A DNA stretch of 57,399 nt from Sporolituus thermophilus DSM 23256 (GTDB taxonomy: Bacteria; Bacillota; Negativicutes; Sporomusales; Thermosinaceae), in contig NZ_FNBU01000020.1 in assembly GCF_900102435.1 (NCBI RefSeq), forward strand, positions 1-57,399, read 5' to 3'. Position numbers and translations under genes: made by a program. Under the pieces are notes generated by a model. The model had not been told where the DNA came from and made no database searches. It saw only the letters and a list, made by a program, of their open reading frames with translations. Shown here in pieces: positions 32,492-41,675 of this stretch (position 1 is its first letter; every line of letters begins with the position of its first letter).

Positions 32492-33770
32492 AGGCAGCTT
32501 CCTCTCCTATGTCATCAACTTTAAACAATTTGCGTACCGCGTCCAGGTAATACGGCTCTTTATCCGTGCCCGCCGCCTCATTGATGCGGGTAATGGGGTC
32601 GCGCAGCAGTTTGCGCACCAGCATCCTGGACATATTCTCCAGCACTTTGCGCTCCTCGGGGGTAATGTTTGGCAGCTTGGCCAGCGCGCGCTTTACCTCG
32701 CGCCGCCGGATGCACTCCGCCTTGTCGGTCAGGCGGGCCAGGACGGGTCGGTAGGACAGATAGCGGAACCGGTTAACCAGTTCCCCTAGTTCTTCTTCGA
32801 TGATCGTTTCGGCCGCCTGCGCTTCCAGCTCCCGGCTGCGAATATTCGACTCCACGACGGCTTCCAGGTCGTCAATATTATACAGGCTGACGCCGGCGAT
32901 GGCCCCTGCTTCGGGTTCCACGTCGCGGGGCACGGCAATATCGATAAAAATAATCGGCCGGCCATGCCGCTTAGGCATTAAATGGGCTACATCCCAGGCG
33001 GTGATAATATAATGCGGGGCGCCGGTGGAAGTGATAACAATGTCCGCGTCCACCGCGCTTTTCATAAAGTCTTCAAAGGGAACAGCCACACCGTGAAACC
33101 GCTGGGCTAAGCTGACCGCCCGGTCGTAATTGCGGTTAGAAACAAAAACTGTCCTGACCCCGTTGTCAACCAGGTGGCGGGCCGTCAGTTCACTCATTTC
33201 GCCGGCGCCGAGAATGAGGACATTGGAGCGGCTGAGGTCGCCGAAGACCTTTTTCGCCAGTTCCACCGCCGCGTAGCTTACCGATACGGCGTTGTAGGCG
33301 ATGCGGGTCTCGGCGCGCACCCGCTTGCCTACGGCAATAGCGCGGTTAAACAGCGTATTCAGGACAGTGCTCGTCGTGCCGGCGGCGCGGGCAATAGAAT
33401 AAGCCTTCTTAACCTGGCTGAGAATTTGCCCCTCGCCAATGACGAGCGAATCAAGGCTGGCAGCGACACGGAAGAGGTGGCGGATGCACTCCTCCTCCCG
33501 CAGGTAAAAAAGATAATCGTCGCTCTCAATGGCGGCAGCGGCCATATGCTCGAAAAAGTCCCTGAGCACCGGCAGCGCCTCGTCGGCGTCGTCGACCACG
33601 GCGTAGAGCTCGGTCCGGTTGCAGGTAGAAAGAATGGCGCACTCATGCACGCCTTCATACTCGTGGATATGGGCCAGCCCCGTCCGGATTTTGTCCTCCG
33701 GGAAAGAAAAACATTCGCGCACCGCTACCGGCGCCGTTTTATGGTTCAGCCCTAATACCGCCAATTGCAT
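32454..33770 (-). CDS. hemA: Glutamyl-tRNA reductase
   Basis: NADPH-dependent first enzyme of the C5 pathway, converting glutamyl-tRNA to glutamate-1-semialdehyde. 438 residues: catalytic Cys in ILSTCNRTELYAV (about 50), SLVIGEGQILSQVKKAY, a Rossmann domain with ILGAGEMSELTARHL (about 185) and a dimerisation tail. The last 25 residues (ACEKQTCHRYAGQ) extend beyond the usual end and overlap hemC. It overlaps the siroheme gene upstream by 32 bp. Confidence 0.97.
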   Translation of the reverse strand: MQLAVLGLNHKTAPVAVRECFSFPEDKIRTGLAHIHEYEGVHECAILSTCNRTELYAVVDDADEALPVLRDFFEHMAAAAIESDDYLFYLREEECIRHLFRVAASLDSLVIGEGQILSQVKKAYSIARAAGTTSTVLNTLFNRAIAVGKRVRAETRIAYNAVSVSYAAVELAKKVFGDLSRSNVLILGAGEMSELTARHLVDNGVRTVFVSNRNYDRAVSLAQRFHGVAVPFEDFMKSAVDADIVITSTGAPHYIITAWDVAHLMPKRHGRPIIFIDIAVPRDVEPEAGAIAGVSLYNIDDLEAVVESNIRSRELEAQAAETIIEEELGELVNRFRYLSYRPVLARLTDKAECIRRREVKRALAKLPNITPEERKVLENMSRMLVRKLLRDPITRINEAAGTDKEPYYLDAVRKLFKVDDIGEEAACEKQTCHRYAGQ

Positions 33771-34392
33771 CTCTGATCTTCTCCTCCGCCTCGTGTAGCT
33801 TTCCTGCCTTTACGAGCGCCAGCGCCTCATCATCCAGCGCGCGGCGCCAAAAACATTCCCGCGCCCGCGGCGTAGCCAGCCGCTCCTTCATTTCGTCGCG
33901 CAACCGGCCGACCATGGCCAAATACAGGCCGTATTCCGGCCCATACCTCGCTTCCAGTTCCTGTCTGAGCCGCCGGGCCAGCGCCGGGCTTTTGCCGCCG
34001 GTGGATACGGTAATTACGAGATCGCCGCGGACAATTTGCGACGGCACGGTAAAATCGCATAATTCAGGCGCGTCCGCGACATTGACCAGGGCGCCTTTGG
34101 CCCGCCCTTCCTCGGCCGCCTGCCGGTTAACGTCCGGGTCATCAGTGGCGCAAATGACGATAAAAAAATTTTCGATGGCTCCCGGCCAATATGGACGCTC
34201 TATATGGGTAATCTGCCCGGCCGCAGCCAGCGCGGCGAGCTCAGCCGTTACGGCCGGGCTAACCACAGTCACGGCGGCGCCGGCGGCAAGCAGTGCCAGC
34301 ACTTTGCGCGCGGCTACGGCCCCGCCGCCGATGACGGCGCACCGCCGACCCGCCAGGTTTAGATTTACGGGATAATAGGGCAAAGCCACCAC
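33739..34392 (-). CDS. Precorrin-2 dehydrogenase / sirohydrochlorin ferrochelatase-type protein
   Basis: 217 residues of the CysG N-terminal/SirC/Met8 family: NAD-binding CAVIGGGAVAARKVLALLAAG (cut: VIGGGAVAARKV, about residues 19-30), FTVPSQIVRGDLVITVSTGGKSPALAR (cut: STGGKSPALAR) and a helical C-terminus. It oxidises precorrin-2 to sirohydrochlorin, and some members also insert iron. It opens the tetrapyrrole operon and overlaps hemA by 32 bp. Together with the CobA half of the fusion it provides the siroheme branch. The start codon is GTG-like and the exact start is uncertain by a few codons. Confidence 0.9.
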   Translation of the reverse strand: MVALPYYPVNLNLAGRRCAVIGGGAVAARKVLALLAAGAAVTVVSPAVTAELAALAAAGQITHIERPYWPGAIENFFIVICATDDPDVNRQAAEEGRAKGALVNVADAPELCDFTVPSQIVRGDLVITVSTGGKSPALARRLRQELEARYGPEYGLYLAMVGRLRDEMKERLATPRARECFWRRALDDEALALVKAGKLHEAEEKIRDAIGGIRAEP

Positions 34393-34455
34393 GTCCTGCG
34401 TAAATTGTTAATTATTAAAACATTCGACTATCGCCGCATTTTTCCTTTTTTGCCC

Positions 34456-36279
34456 TTAGTCGGTTTTACCTTGGGGCGGAACCGGCGGCTGCCGGGACGG
34501 AATGCCAAAATAGGCTTCCAACACCCGCCGCACCAGCGGCGCGGCGGCCACCGACCCTTCGCCGCCTTCTTCCACGAGAGCGGCTACGGCGATGGCCGGA
34601 TTGTCCGCCGGGGCATAACAGGCAAACCACGAATGGGTCGTTTTCCGTCCCGTCTCGGACGACCCGGTTTTACCCGCGACCGGGTAGGGAAAGCCCTGAA
34701 ACGGCGCGGCCGCCGTTCCCCGGGCGGTAACGGCCGCCAAACCCTGTCTGATAATATTCCACACTTCGGGACGGAGATAAACGGTGTGCAATACCTCGGG
34801 CGTAAAAACTTGAACCGGCGTACCGTCCGGAGCCAGAACTTTGTCCACCAGCCGCGGTTTATAGATCACGCCGCCATTGGCCACCGCCATCAGCACCAGA
34901 GCCTGCTGCAGCGGCGTGGCGAGATAATACCCCTGGCCGATGGCGGCAATAAGCGTCTCGCCCGGGTACCAGGGCTCGCCGAAATTGGCCTGTTTCCATT
35001 CTGCGGTCGGCACAACCCCTTTCGCCTCGCCAGGCAGACCGATCTCCGCCCGCTGCCCGTAGCCGAAAGTAACGGCATAGGCAGCCAGCGTATCCGCCCC
35101 CAGCCGGCGGCCAAGCTCATAGAAGACCGGGTCGCTGGACCACGCCAGGGCGTCGACAATGGTCAGCCTGCCCAGCCCCTTAGTATTCCAGCCATAGAAC
35201 TGCCAGCCATCCAGAACATAAACGCCTTTATCCTCAAAGACTTCCTGCCCGGTGGTCAGACCAGTTTCCAGCGCGGCGGCGGCCGTAACAATTTTAAAGA
35301 CCGAACCGGGCGGATAAGCGTTTTGAATGGTCCGGTTGGTCAGCGGATTATCCGGATTGTGGATCAGGGCGTTCCAATCGTGGGCACTGATACCGGCGGC
35401 AAAGGCATTGGGGTCAAAGGACGGACTGCTGGCCAGCGCCAGCGCCGCGCCGGTCTTGACGTCAAGGACAACTACGGCGCCCCCCTTGGCTGGTTCCCCC
35501 AGTTTGCGGCTGGCAGCAATTTGCACTTCCAGCGCTTCCTCGGCCGTCTTTTGCAGATTGGCGTCAAGCGTCAACACCAGGCCGTGTCCCGGGGTAGGCG
35601 GCTTAGTGCCCAGTACGGCCACTTCCTCGCCGGCGGCATTGACTTCCACCTGGCGGCCGCCGTCCTCGCCGCGCAGTGTTTCTTCCCAGACCAGTTCGAG
35701 TCCGTCCTTCCCGATGAGGTCGGTCATGCTGTAGCCCTTATTCCGCCGGGCTTCATATTCTTCGGCGCTGATCCGCCCCACATACCCGAGCAGATGGGCG
35801 GCCAACCTGTTATAAACGTAATGTCGGACCGGGATGGCCTCAATAAAGACCCCCGGCAGATAATATTTACGTTCTTTGATTTTGGCAACAGTGGCTTCAT
35901 CCACGTCCCGTTTAATCCGCACCGGCGAGTAGGGAGTGTCCTGACTGTCGGCCAGCAGCTTCGCGATTTCGCTTGCGCTTACGCCGGTCAGCTCGGCCAA
36001 GAGCGGCGTGGCAACCTGCTCATTGGTATACTCGGCCGGGATGATGGAAACGGCAAAGCTGGGCCGGTTAGCGACCAAGACGGCGCCATTGCGGTCATAG
36101 ATCGTGCCGCGCGGCGCCTGGGCCGTGATTTGACGGATGCGGTTTTGATCAGCGATTTTTTTATACTGTGCGCCCTGCACAAGCTGCAGCCAGGCCAGGC
36201 GCAGCACCAGGCCGCCAATAACGGCGATAATGATGAAAGTTAAGACCCGCATACGGCGCGACAGCTCGATATCATACAT
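34456..36279 (-). CDS. mrdA: Penicillin-binding protein 2 (elongasome transpeptidase)
   Basis: 607 residues: one N-terminal membrane helix (about 13-33), a dimerisation/pedestal domain (RGTIYDRNGAVLVANRPSF), then the transpeptidase domain with SxxK as SVFK in YPPGSVFKIVTAA (about 330), SxN-like SSD in AWSSDPVFYELG and KTG in VAGKTGSSETG (about 535). It cross-links side-wall peptidoglycan during elongation with RodA/MreBCD, none of which is nearby. ATG 36279 follows GAGGAG; an upstream in-frame ATG at 36327 is less well placed. Its own promoter and attenuator-like leader lie at 36351-36436. The siroheme/hem operon follows after 63 bp. Confidence 0.93.
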   Translation of the reverse strand: MYDIELSRRMRVLTFIIIAVIGGLVLRLAWLQLVQGAQYKKIADQNRIRQITAQAPRGTIYDRNGAVLVANRPSFAVSIIPAEYTNEQVATPLLAELTGVSASEIAKLLADSQDTPYSPVRIKRDVDEATVAKIKERKYYLPGVFIEAIPVRHYVYNRLAAHLLGYVGRISAEEYEARRNKGYSMTDLIGKDGLELVWEETLRGEDGGRQVEVNAAGEEVAVLGTKPPTPGHGLVLTLDANLQKTAEEALEVQIAASRKLGEPAKGGAVVVLDVKTGAALALASSPSFDPNAFAAGISAHDWNALIHNPDNPLTNRTIQNAYPPGSVFKIVTAAAALETGLTTGQEVFEDKGVYVLDGWQFYGWNTKGLGRLTIVDALAWSSDPVFYELGRRLGADTLAAYAVTFGYGQRAEIGLPGEAKGVVPTAEWKQANFGEPWYPGETLIAAIGQGYYLATPLQQALVLMAVANGGVIYKPRLVDKVLAPDGTPVQVFTPEVLHTVYLRPEVWNIIRQGLAAVTARGTAAAPFQGFPYPVAGKTGSSETGRKTTHSWFACYAPADNPAIAVAALVEEGGEGSVAAAPLVRRVLEAYFGIPSRQPPVPPQGKTD

Positions 36280-36350
36280 TTGGCGATATCTCCTCGGACA
36301 AAAAGTTGGCGACGCGTGGGTAGTCACAGGTTATTATGGCATAAAGCGAC

Positions 36351-36436
36351 AAAAAAAATAGCCCTTGCGGGCTGTTAAATGAGGGGTGTATTTAACGTGT
36401 GTGAAAATTATAACATGATTTTTCGCCTGAACGCAA
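36351..36436 (-). promoter_or_regulatory. mrdA promoter with attenuator-like leader
   Basis: Minus-strand promoter TTGCGT (36431-36436), 18 bp, TATAAT (36407-36412). The predicted transcript then meets a 7-bp hairpin GTTAAAT/ATTTAAC (36374-36380 and 36390-36396) and directly after it an intrinsic-terminator shape, AGCCC/GGGCT (36360-36364 and 36369-36373) with a run of eight U. mrdA starts about 70 nt further. Terminator inside the leader suggests attenuation. Confidence 0.5.
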
Positions 36437-36622
36437 GCAGTTTTTGCGAAAAAAATCACTTTTTGCCATAAAAAAAGCGCTGGCGCACCTCGTTTTCAGG
36501 ATAGGACGCAAAGGGTATACCGGGCGCGACGCATGTCGCGCCAAAAAACGTCCTTTGCGCAACTTTCGCGCTCTTTGTGCACTTCGCGGTTAAAAACTTA
36601 TACTTTCTAATATAAAAAAATT

Positions 36623-36649
36623 CGGCCCATTGAGTAAAACCTTGGGCCG
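36623..36649 (-). terminator. Terminator of the LCP gene
   Basis: CGGCCCA (36623-36629) pairs with TGGGCCG (36643-36649). The minus strand continues AATTTTTTTATATT. Confidence 0.8.
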
Positions 36650-36657
36650 GCTACCGC

Positions 36658-38034
36658 TTATTTTTCAACATAATCCTTGCCTACCAGCACGGTGACCTGG
36701 TCGGCCTTGGCGTCGTTTTTGGTGACATGCAGCACATATTTGAAGGGTAAGCTGGTCAACTTGCCCACCACCGCGTTGTCGGTCGTGTAGGAAGTAACGA
36801 CGGTGTTGGGGGCCGTTTGGCCCGCCGTGGCAATTCCCAACACATCAAATCCCTGACTGCGCAGCACGGCGGCCACCTTGGTGCCCGCGTCCGGCGCGCC
36901 GCTGGCATTGACAATCTGGACCTTTAGTTTGGCCGGTGCCGGCGGTTTGGTCGGCTGACCGGACGGCGCGCTCTTTTCCGGCTGTTTTTCCGGCGTCTGC
37001 GCCGGCGACACCGCCGCCTGTCTGGGGGGCTGCACCGTTTTTGGCACTTCTACCACTTTCATTTCCCGCGGGATGGACGCTTCATATTCGGCCGCCAGCC
37101 GTTTCGCCGCCGCCAGATATTTGTCATCCATGACTATGCCTTGCACCTGGGCGACGTGTTCGCGCAAGGCCACGATATCGGGAAGCCAATAGCTGATGTC
37201 ATCAATATAGGCCGGCTTGCCGGGCACAATGTCGGTCTTGAGCCCGTGCTTGGCGGCGTCATTGAGGAGCTTAGCCAAGTTAAGCATTTCCGCAGTCGTC
37301 ATGTCGGTCTTAATGACGGAGTTAACTTCCCGAATAATTGACGGCACGCGGGTAATAACCAAAGGTGACGTAACTTCGTTCAACATGGCCTTGATAAACT
37401 TCTGCTGCCGTTCAATACGGCCTAAGTCCCCCTCCGCGTCGCGGTACCGCACGTATTGGATGGCCGTTTTACCATCCATTCGCTGCACGCCCGGTTTCAG
37501 GTCAATGACCAGATTATCATAGGGATCTTCGTAGTACATGCGTTTTTCGACATCAATGGTCACGCCGCCTACGGCGTCGACGATTTTATAGAAACCGGCA
37601 AAATTGATAAGCACATAGTAATCGATCGGGATGCCTAAGAGTTCCTCCAGCGTCCGCAGCGTAAGCTGGTGACCGCCCTCGGCGTAGGCGTGATTTATTT
37701 TATCCCAGCCGTGCCCCGGAGTCTTAACCCGGGTATCCCGGGGAATAGACAGCAGCGCTACATCCTTGCTGTCCGGATCGACGGAAACCACAAACAGCGT
37801 GTCCGAGCGGCCGACATCATCGCTGCGTTCATCGACGCCCAGCACGGCTATGTTGATTTTATGGCTGGCCGCAAGCCCTACCGCCCGCTTGGCCTTATTA
37901 AACTTACCGCTAAAATATAGATACGAACCGGTCCCGACAGCCAGCGCGAGAAAGAGCGCCAGCAGTACGAATAAAATCCGCTTCGTCTGCTGTTTGCGCT
38001 GGGTGGCGAGCCGTCGTTCCAGACGTGAAGTCAT
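36658..38034 (-). CDS. LytR-CpsA-Psr (LCP) cell-wall polymer ligase with LytR_C domain
   Basis: 458 residues: a basic cytosolic start, one membrane helix (about 20-40), an LCP domain (about 60-230; VGRSDTLFVVSVD, SIPRDTRV with the conserved Arg, YVRYRDAEGDLGRIERQQ), a Pro/Lys-rich spacer and a C-terminal LytR_C domain (about 370-455; VQIVNASGAPDAGTKVAAVL). LCP proteins transfer undecaprenyl-linked glycans to peptidoglycan or surface proteins. ATG 38034 has GGGAG upstream; the in-frame ATG at 38070 would overlap the manA terminator. It ends at a strong terminator before mrdA. Confidence 0.93.
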   Translation of the reverse strand: MTSRLERRLATQRKQQTKRILFVLLALFLALAVGTGSYLYFSGKFNKAKRAVGLAASHKINIAVLGVDERSDDVGRSDTLFVVSVDPDSKDVALLSIPRDTRVKTPGHGWDKINHAYAEGGHQLTLRTLEELLGIPIDYYVLINFAGFYKIVDAVGGVTIDVEKRMYYEDPYDNLVIDLKPGVQRMDGKTAIQYVRYRDAEGDLGRIERQQKFIKAMLNEVTSPLVITRVPSIIREVNSVIKTDMTTAEMLNLAKLLNDAAKHGLKTDIVPGKPAYIDDISYWLPDIVALREHVAQVQGIVMDDKYLAAAKRLAAEYEASIPREMKVVEVPKTVQPPRQAAVSPAQTPEKQPEKSAPSGQPTKPPAPAKLKVQIVNASGAPDAGTKVAAVLRSQGFDVLGIATAGQTAPNTVVTSYTTDNAVVGKLTSLPFKYVLHVTKNDAKADQVTVLVGKDYVEK

Positions 38035-38068
38035 AACCGTTTTCTCCCTTCTGCGGCATTTAATAAAC

Positions 38069-38089
38069 AAGCCCCCGTACAGGGGGCTT
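38069..38089 (-). terminator. Terminator of the mannoside operon
   Basis: AAGCCCCC (38069-38076) pairs with GGGGGCTT (38082-38089), with GTTTATT following on the minus strand. It lies 109 bp after the manA stop. Confidence 0.7.
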
Positions 38090-38197
38090 AGATTAAGTAT
38101 AGCAGAATATGGACTTGCCAGTCAAGCCAAGCGGGGATGCTATGTTTCCGGACCGCGAATTGGCATGCCGGGTAGCGGAGTATACGAAAGCACCCTG

Positions 38198-39259
38198 TTA
38201 AATGACCGCGGCAGTCAAGCCCCCGACACGACAGAAAATTTCATCATTCGAATATCCTGCAGCCTTCAGCGGCGTAACCACATCGGCTATCAGGTCAGGC
38301 ACATATGCTTTCAGGGCTTTAAACCGCCCGGCCAAACAGTAGCTTCCCAGCGCTGCCGGTATCATCACTGTCTCTACTGCGCAAACCGGAACCGTTTGCC
38401 TACCGTCGTAACGGATCTCGCCATCTCCTTCAATAACTGTAAAAACGTAAAACCGGCTGCCGTCAGCGGTTTCTTCAACCGCTCCGTCAACGTCATACAA
38501 TTCAACCGCAAAATGCTGCTGAGCAACCAGGTAGGTTTTGGCAGATCCATCGCCGCAGGCAACAACAAGTCCCTCGACCTTGCCCGTTCCATCATGATGA
38601 CCAAAGTTGGCAACCATAGCGGCTTTATCAATATTAAGCGGCCGTTTGGCGCCGCTCTCGTCGGTTCGGTCATAATCGTAAATTCTGTATGTCATAGTAG
38701 AATTTTGCTGAATTTCAGCCACAATAATTCCTTCACCTAAACCATGGATTGTACCGGCCGGTATATAAATGGCGTCTCCGGCAGATACGTCAACATAATT
38801 TAACCAGGTTTCTATTTCTTTTGTCTCCACCAGCCGGTAAAGATCGCGCCCGTTAACTCCTGCCTTCAGGTTGTAGACTATTCTGGCTCCCGGCTTCGCC
38901 GACAGCACATACCACATTTCACTTTTGCCATAGTCTTCGTTTTCGACCATCCGGGCATACTGATCATTAGGGTGCACCTGAACGGAAAGTCGGTCATTGG
39001 CGTCGATCAACTTAACCAGCAGCGGGAATTTTGCTGTCGTTTTCCCTAGCGCTTTATCCCCAAGCGACGCCAAAAATTGAGATAACGGCAAACCTTTGTA
39101 CTCTCCGTTCGCAATTATGCTTATCCCCTGCGGATGGCACGCTACCTCCCAACTTTCGGCAATTTTCCCGTCCGGCAGCGCTCTTCCCAGCTTTTCTAAG
39201 TTACGGCCGCCCCATAAGTAGCTCTTATACATCGGCTCGAACTTGAGCGGATAGAGCAT
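38198..39259 (-). CDS. manA: Class I mannose-6-phosphate isomerase
   Basis: Interconverts fructose-6-P and mannose-6-P. 353 residues of the cupin type: metal ligands in SVQVHPND (about residue 95), GTIHGLGEG and EIQQNSTMTYRIYDYDR (about 175-191). It is the last gene of the GH130-GT4-barrel-manA group, 51 bp after the barrel gene, and provides mannose-6-P for the mutase step to GDP-mannose, or returns mannose-6-P from breakdown to glycolysis. It is therefore under the CIRCE promoter if the operon is read through. Confidence 0.93.
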   Translation of the reverse strand: MLYPLKFEPMYKSYLWGGRNLEKLGRALPDGKIAESWEVACHPQGISIIANGEYKGLPLSQFLASLGDKALGKTTAKFPLLVKLIDANDRLSVQVHPNDQYARMVENEDYGKSEMWYVLSAKPGARIVYNLKAGVNGRDLYRLVETKEIETWLNYVDVSAGDAIYIPAGTIHGLGEGIIVAEIQQNSTMTYRIYDYDRTDESGAKRPLNIDKAAMVANFGHHDGTGKVEGLVVACGDGSAKTYLVAQQHFAVELYDVDGAVEETADGSRFYVFTVIEGDGEIRYDGRQTVPVCAVETVMIPAALGSYCLAGRFKALKAYVPDLIADVVTPLKAAGYSNDEIFCRVGGLTAAVI

Positions 39260-39310
39260 ATAATCCCCCCGTCGCCAAACGGCTTGGCATCTTTTGGGTC
39301 TTTCAGGCTG

Positions 39311-40303
39311 CTAATTATTCTCCAGGGCTAGCCGGGCAATCCAATAAGTTATTGTGCTTTCGGCTCCCTGATTTAAATTCAGCCCGCTTTCCGTGATCCC
39401 GTCATAACAGCCACCAGATTCACCGTCAATCAGGCTTAACTTCTGCGAGTTCACCCCGTGATACCAGGCAAAGGCCTTTCGTGCCTGCTTAAGATAATCG
39501 GGATTTTGCGTAACGGCATGGGCGGCAAGATACGTCAGTACGGTTTCACCCGCTTCAAGCGGCTGCTCATCAAACTCCGCCGCTTGCCGGCCTTTGACCA
39601 GCCAGCCTTTACAACCGACCGGCTTAAAATATTCTTCGCGAAAAGTGACTGTTTCCAAAAATGCCAGGCTCTCCTCGGCAATTTCCAGATAGCGAGGCTT
39701 TTGCAGGCGCCGGTAAGCGACGAACATGGCCCATGGCAATACGGCATTGCTATAAGTAAGGCTTTCTTCAAACCAGCGCCATTCATTCTCCCGGCATCGT
39801 TCGTACTGGTCAGCAAGGCTCTCGGCCAGGCTCTCCGTCAGCCCCTTAGTTTCTTCGGCAATATACCCCAGACCGATTAGCGCGTACGCTTTTGCCCGCG
39901 GCCATTTTAGGCTTTGTATGTTTGGCAGGGCCTTGGTCAGCATATAGCGGCAAGCCTTTTTTATGTTGTGCGGCAGATTGTCGCTAACTAGTGCGCGGCC
40001 CAAAGCCCAGATACACCGGCCGAAACAGTCTTCCGATCCTTCTTCTTCGATAAACTGACGGGTGTACAGCATAAAGTTTTTAAATTTGCCTTTTTCAGTT
40101 TGGGCATTCAGCATAAACGCCGCATACCGGTACGCTAAATCAAGATATTGTCGCTCGCCGTGCCGTTCAAACAGCATTACGGCCATAATCAGCGCCCGCG
40201 CATTGTCATCGGTAGTATAACCCTTGGTCGGGTCGGGTACGCCGTATTTTGCGTGCTGCATTATCCCCGTGTCATCGGTAAGGCGGAATATGTGCTTGTC
40301 CAT
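39311..40303 (-). CDS. (Alpha/alpha)-barrel glycoside-active protein
   Basis: 330 residues, all helical, with repeated aromatic/acidic segments (DDNARALIMAVMLFER, FGRCIWALGRAL, WRWFEESLTYSNAVLPWAM, GCYDGITESGLNLNQGAEST cut to its core NQGAEST). This is an (alpha/alpha)6-barrel as in several glycoside hydrolases and phosphorylases. In some bacteria such a domain is fused behind a GT4 domain. Its ATG overlaps the GT4 stop (TGATG), so the two are coupled. It could be a hydrolase, epimerase-like partner or binding domain. No exact reaction can be given. Confidence 0.65.
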   Translation of the reverse strand: MDKHIFRLTDDTGIMQHAKYGVPDPTKGYTTDDNARALIMAVMLFERHGERQYLDLAYRYAAFMLNAQTEKGKFKNFMLYTRQFIEEEGSEDCFGRCIWALGRALVSDNLPHNIKKACRYMLTKALPNIQSLKWPRAKAYALIGLGYIAEETKGLTESLAESLADQYERCRENEWRWFEESLTYSNAVLPWAMFVAYRRLQKPRYLEIAEESLAFLETVTFREEYFKPVGCKGWLVKGRQAAEFDEQPLEAGETVLTYLAAHAVTQNPDYLKQARKAFAWYHGVNSQKLSLIDGESGGCYDGITESGLNLNQGAESTITYWIARLALENN

Positions 40304-41478
40304 CAACCCACCTCAGCCTTCGTTCTTCCTTGCTGCATGATATTTATAAATAACTTCACATACTGCGTAGCAACATTGCCCCATGTCATTGTGCGTCCCA
40401 AGAATAAGGTCCGCTTTTCCATCTCCTGTTTTTTGTCGGGGTTAGCGATCACATATTTAATGCATCTCGCCAGGGAGTTGGCATCACGGAATTCGGCGAG
40501 CAGGCCCCTCCCCCCGCCGAGCATTTCCTTGGCATAGCTGTACGGCGTAGATACCACTACCCGGCCATAGCCAACAGCATAGGCGAGTGTACCGCTTACC
40601 GCCTGGTCCTTACCCAGGTATGGCGTCAGGTATATGTCAGACAACTGCAAATAGTAAATTATTTCCTCTTTGGTAAGATATTTATCCACAAACTTGACAT
40701 GTTCCTCAATACCTAGGCGTTTAACCATTTCCATCAGCTGCTGGCGGTATTGTTCACCCGATTGCTGTTTGACACAGGGATGAGTTTTGCCCAGTATGAG
40801 GTAAATTACATTTTTATAGTCCTGAACAACTTTGGCAACCGCTTCAATGCCATATTCCAGTCCCTTGCCCGGACTAATCAACCCGAATGTGCTGATGACA
40901 TGGTGATCTTTATAGCCATGTTTTTCTTTAAGTTTTTCGCGCGGTTCCATATTGCGGAAAGGAACGCCATGGTGGATAACCTCGACTTTGCTGCGGTCGA
41001 TGCCGTAGGTATTCTCTAGTATCTCCAGCGTGTTCCTTGCCATAGTAACTAGTCGCGTGCTCTTGTGACCGAGAACGCGTAAAATGGTAAGCTGCTTTTC
41101 TGAAGGGTTAGGCAGTACGGTGTGTAAGGTGGTAACGACCGGCACTTGCAGGTTCTCAACCAGGTCCAGGATATATTCGCCGCACTCGCCGCCAAAAATG
41201 CCGTATTCATGCTCAATAACCACCAGCTCAATATCTGAGTGGTTAATCTTGCGGGCAGTTTCCAAATAACTGTTACGGTCGTGCTGCCTAATTTCCATAA
41301 TAACCTTGTCATCGTAATAATAATCTGAGTTATTTATAGCAATTACCACTGGTTTGATGAGAGGCACAACCGTAGCCATAGCATTCACAAGGTCCTGCGT
41401 AAAGGTTGCCAGCCCGCACTCCCGTGGCGGATAAGTACTTAAAAAAGCAATTTTTCTCATTCTGTTCAGTGCAGTCAT
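40303..41478 (-). CDS. GT4-family glycosyltransferase
   Basis: 391 residues with a GT-B fold: N-terminal STYPPRECGLATFTQDLVNAM (the pattern of several mannosyl- or sucrose-type GT4), linker region VIHHGVPF, and C-terminal nucleotide-binding half with FGLISPGKGLEYGIEAV, LTPYLGKDQAVSGTLAYAVG and the EX7E-like GTLAYAVGYGRVVVSTPYSYA segment (cut: GTLAYAVGYG). Donor is probably GDP-mannose, given the manA neighbour (inference). The start is probably the ATG at 41478 (GGAGG nine nt upstream), with an ATG at 41484 as alternative. A hairpin at 41556-41618 separates it from GH130. Confidence 0.85.
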   Translation of the reverse strand: MTALNRMRKIAFLSTYPPRECGLATFTQDLVNAMATVVPLIKPVVIAINNSDYYYDDKVIMEIRQHDRNSYLETARKINHSDIELVVIEHEYGIFGGECGEYILDLVENLQVPVVTTLHTVLPNPSEKQLTILRVLGHKSTRLVTMARNTLEILENTYGIDRSKVEVIHHGVPFRNMEPREKLKEKHGYKDHHVISTFGLISPGKGLEYGIEAVAKVVQDYKNVIYLILGKTHPCVKQQSGEQYRQQLMEMVKRLGIEEHVKFVDKYLTKEEIIYYLQLSDIYLTPYLGKDQAVSGTLAYAVGYGRVVVSTPYSYAKEMLGGGRGLLAEFRDANSLARCIKYVIANPDKKQEMEKRTLFLGRTMTWGNVATQYVKLFINIMQQGRTKAEVG

Positions 41479-41555
41479 CTTCATCCACCTCCAAACAAAC
41501 TCATTTTGCAGTAAATTATTTTTTTATTTACCTTTTATTTACCAGCGAAAAAAAA

Positions 41556-41618
41556 TCTCTGCCGCCATCCTAAAGCAACACCGCAAAAAAGGGCATTGTA
41601 GGCGATAAGCGGCAGAGA
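41556..41618 (-). other. Intercistronic hairpin between GH130 and GT4
   Basis: TCTCTGCCGC (41556-41565) and GCGGCAGAGA (41609-41618) form a perfect 10-bp stem around a 43-nt loop in the 197-bp gap. A poly-T/A region (41519-41560) follows on the minus strand. It may partly terminate or stabilise transcripts, giving more GH130 than downstream products. Confidence 0.55.
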
Positions 41619-41675
41619 AGCTGGTTCACGGCTAGCCTCATCGGCACTGCATACGACAATACGTGCCATGCGTTT

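Larger units (their letters stand above)
36280..36657. other. Intergenic stretch with nested palindromes
   Basis: Gene-free. Besides the mrdA leader (36351-36436) and the LCP terminator (36623-36649), it has a near-perfect palindrome GGCGCGAC-GCAT-GTCGCGCC (36523-36542) nested in GCAAAGG/CCTTTGC (36508-36514 and 36552-36558). No open frame of note. Its job is unknown. Confidence 0.6.

Noticed and set aside
34405-36243. A 612-codon open frame antisense to the PBP2 gene
   Set aside because: GC-rich third positions of the real gene open this frame; the peptide is rich in Gly, Arg and His without any domain and lacks a ribosome site.
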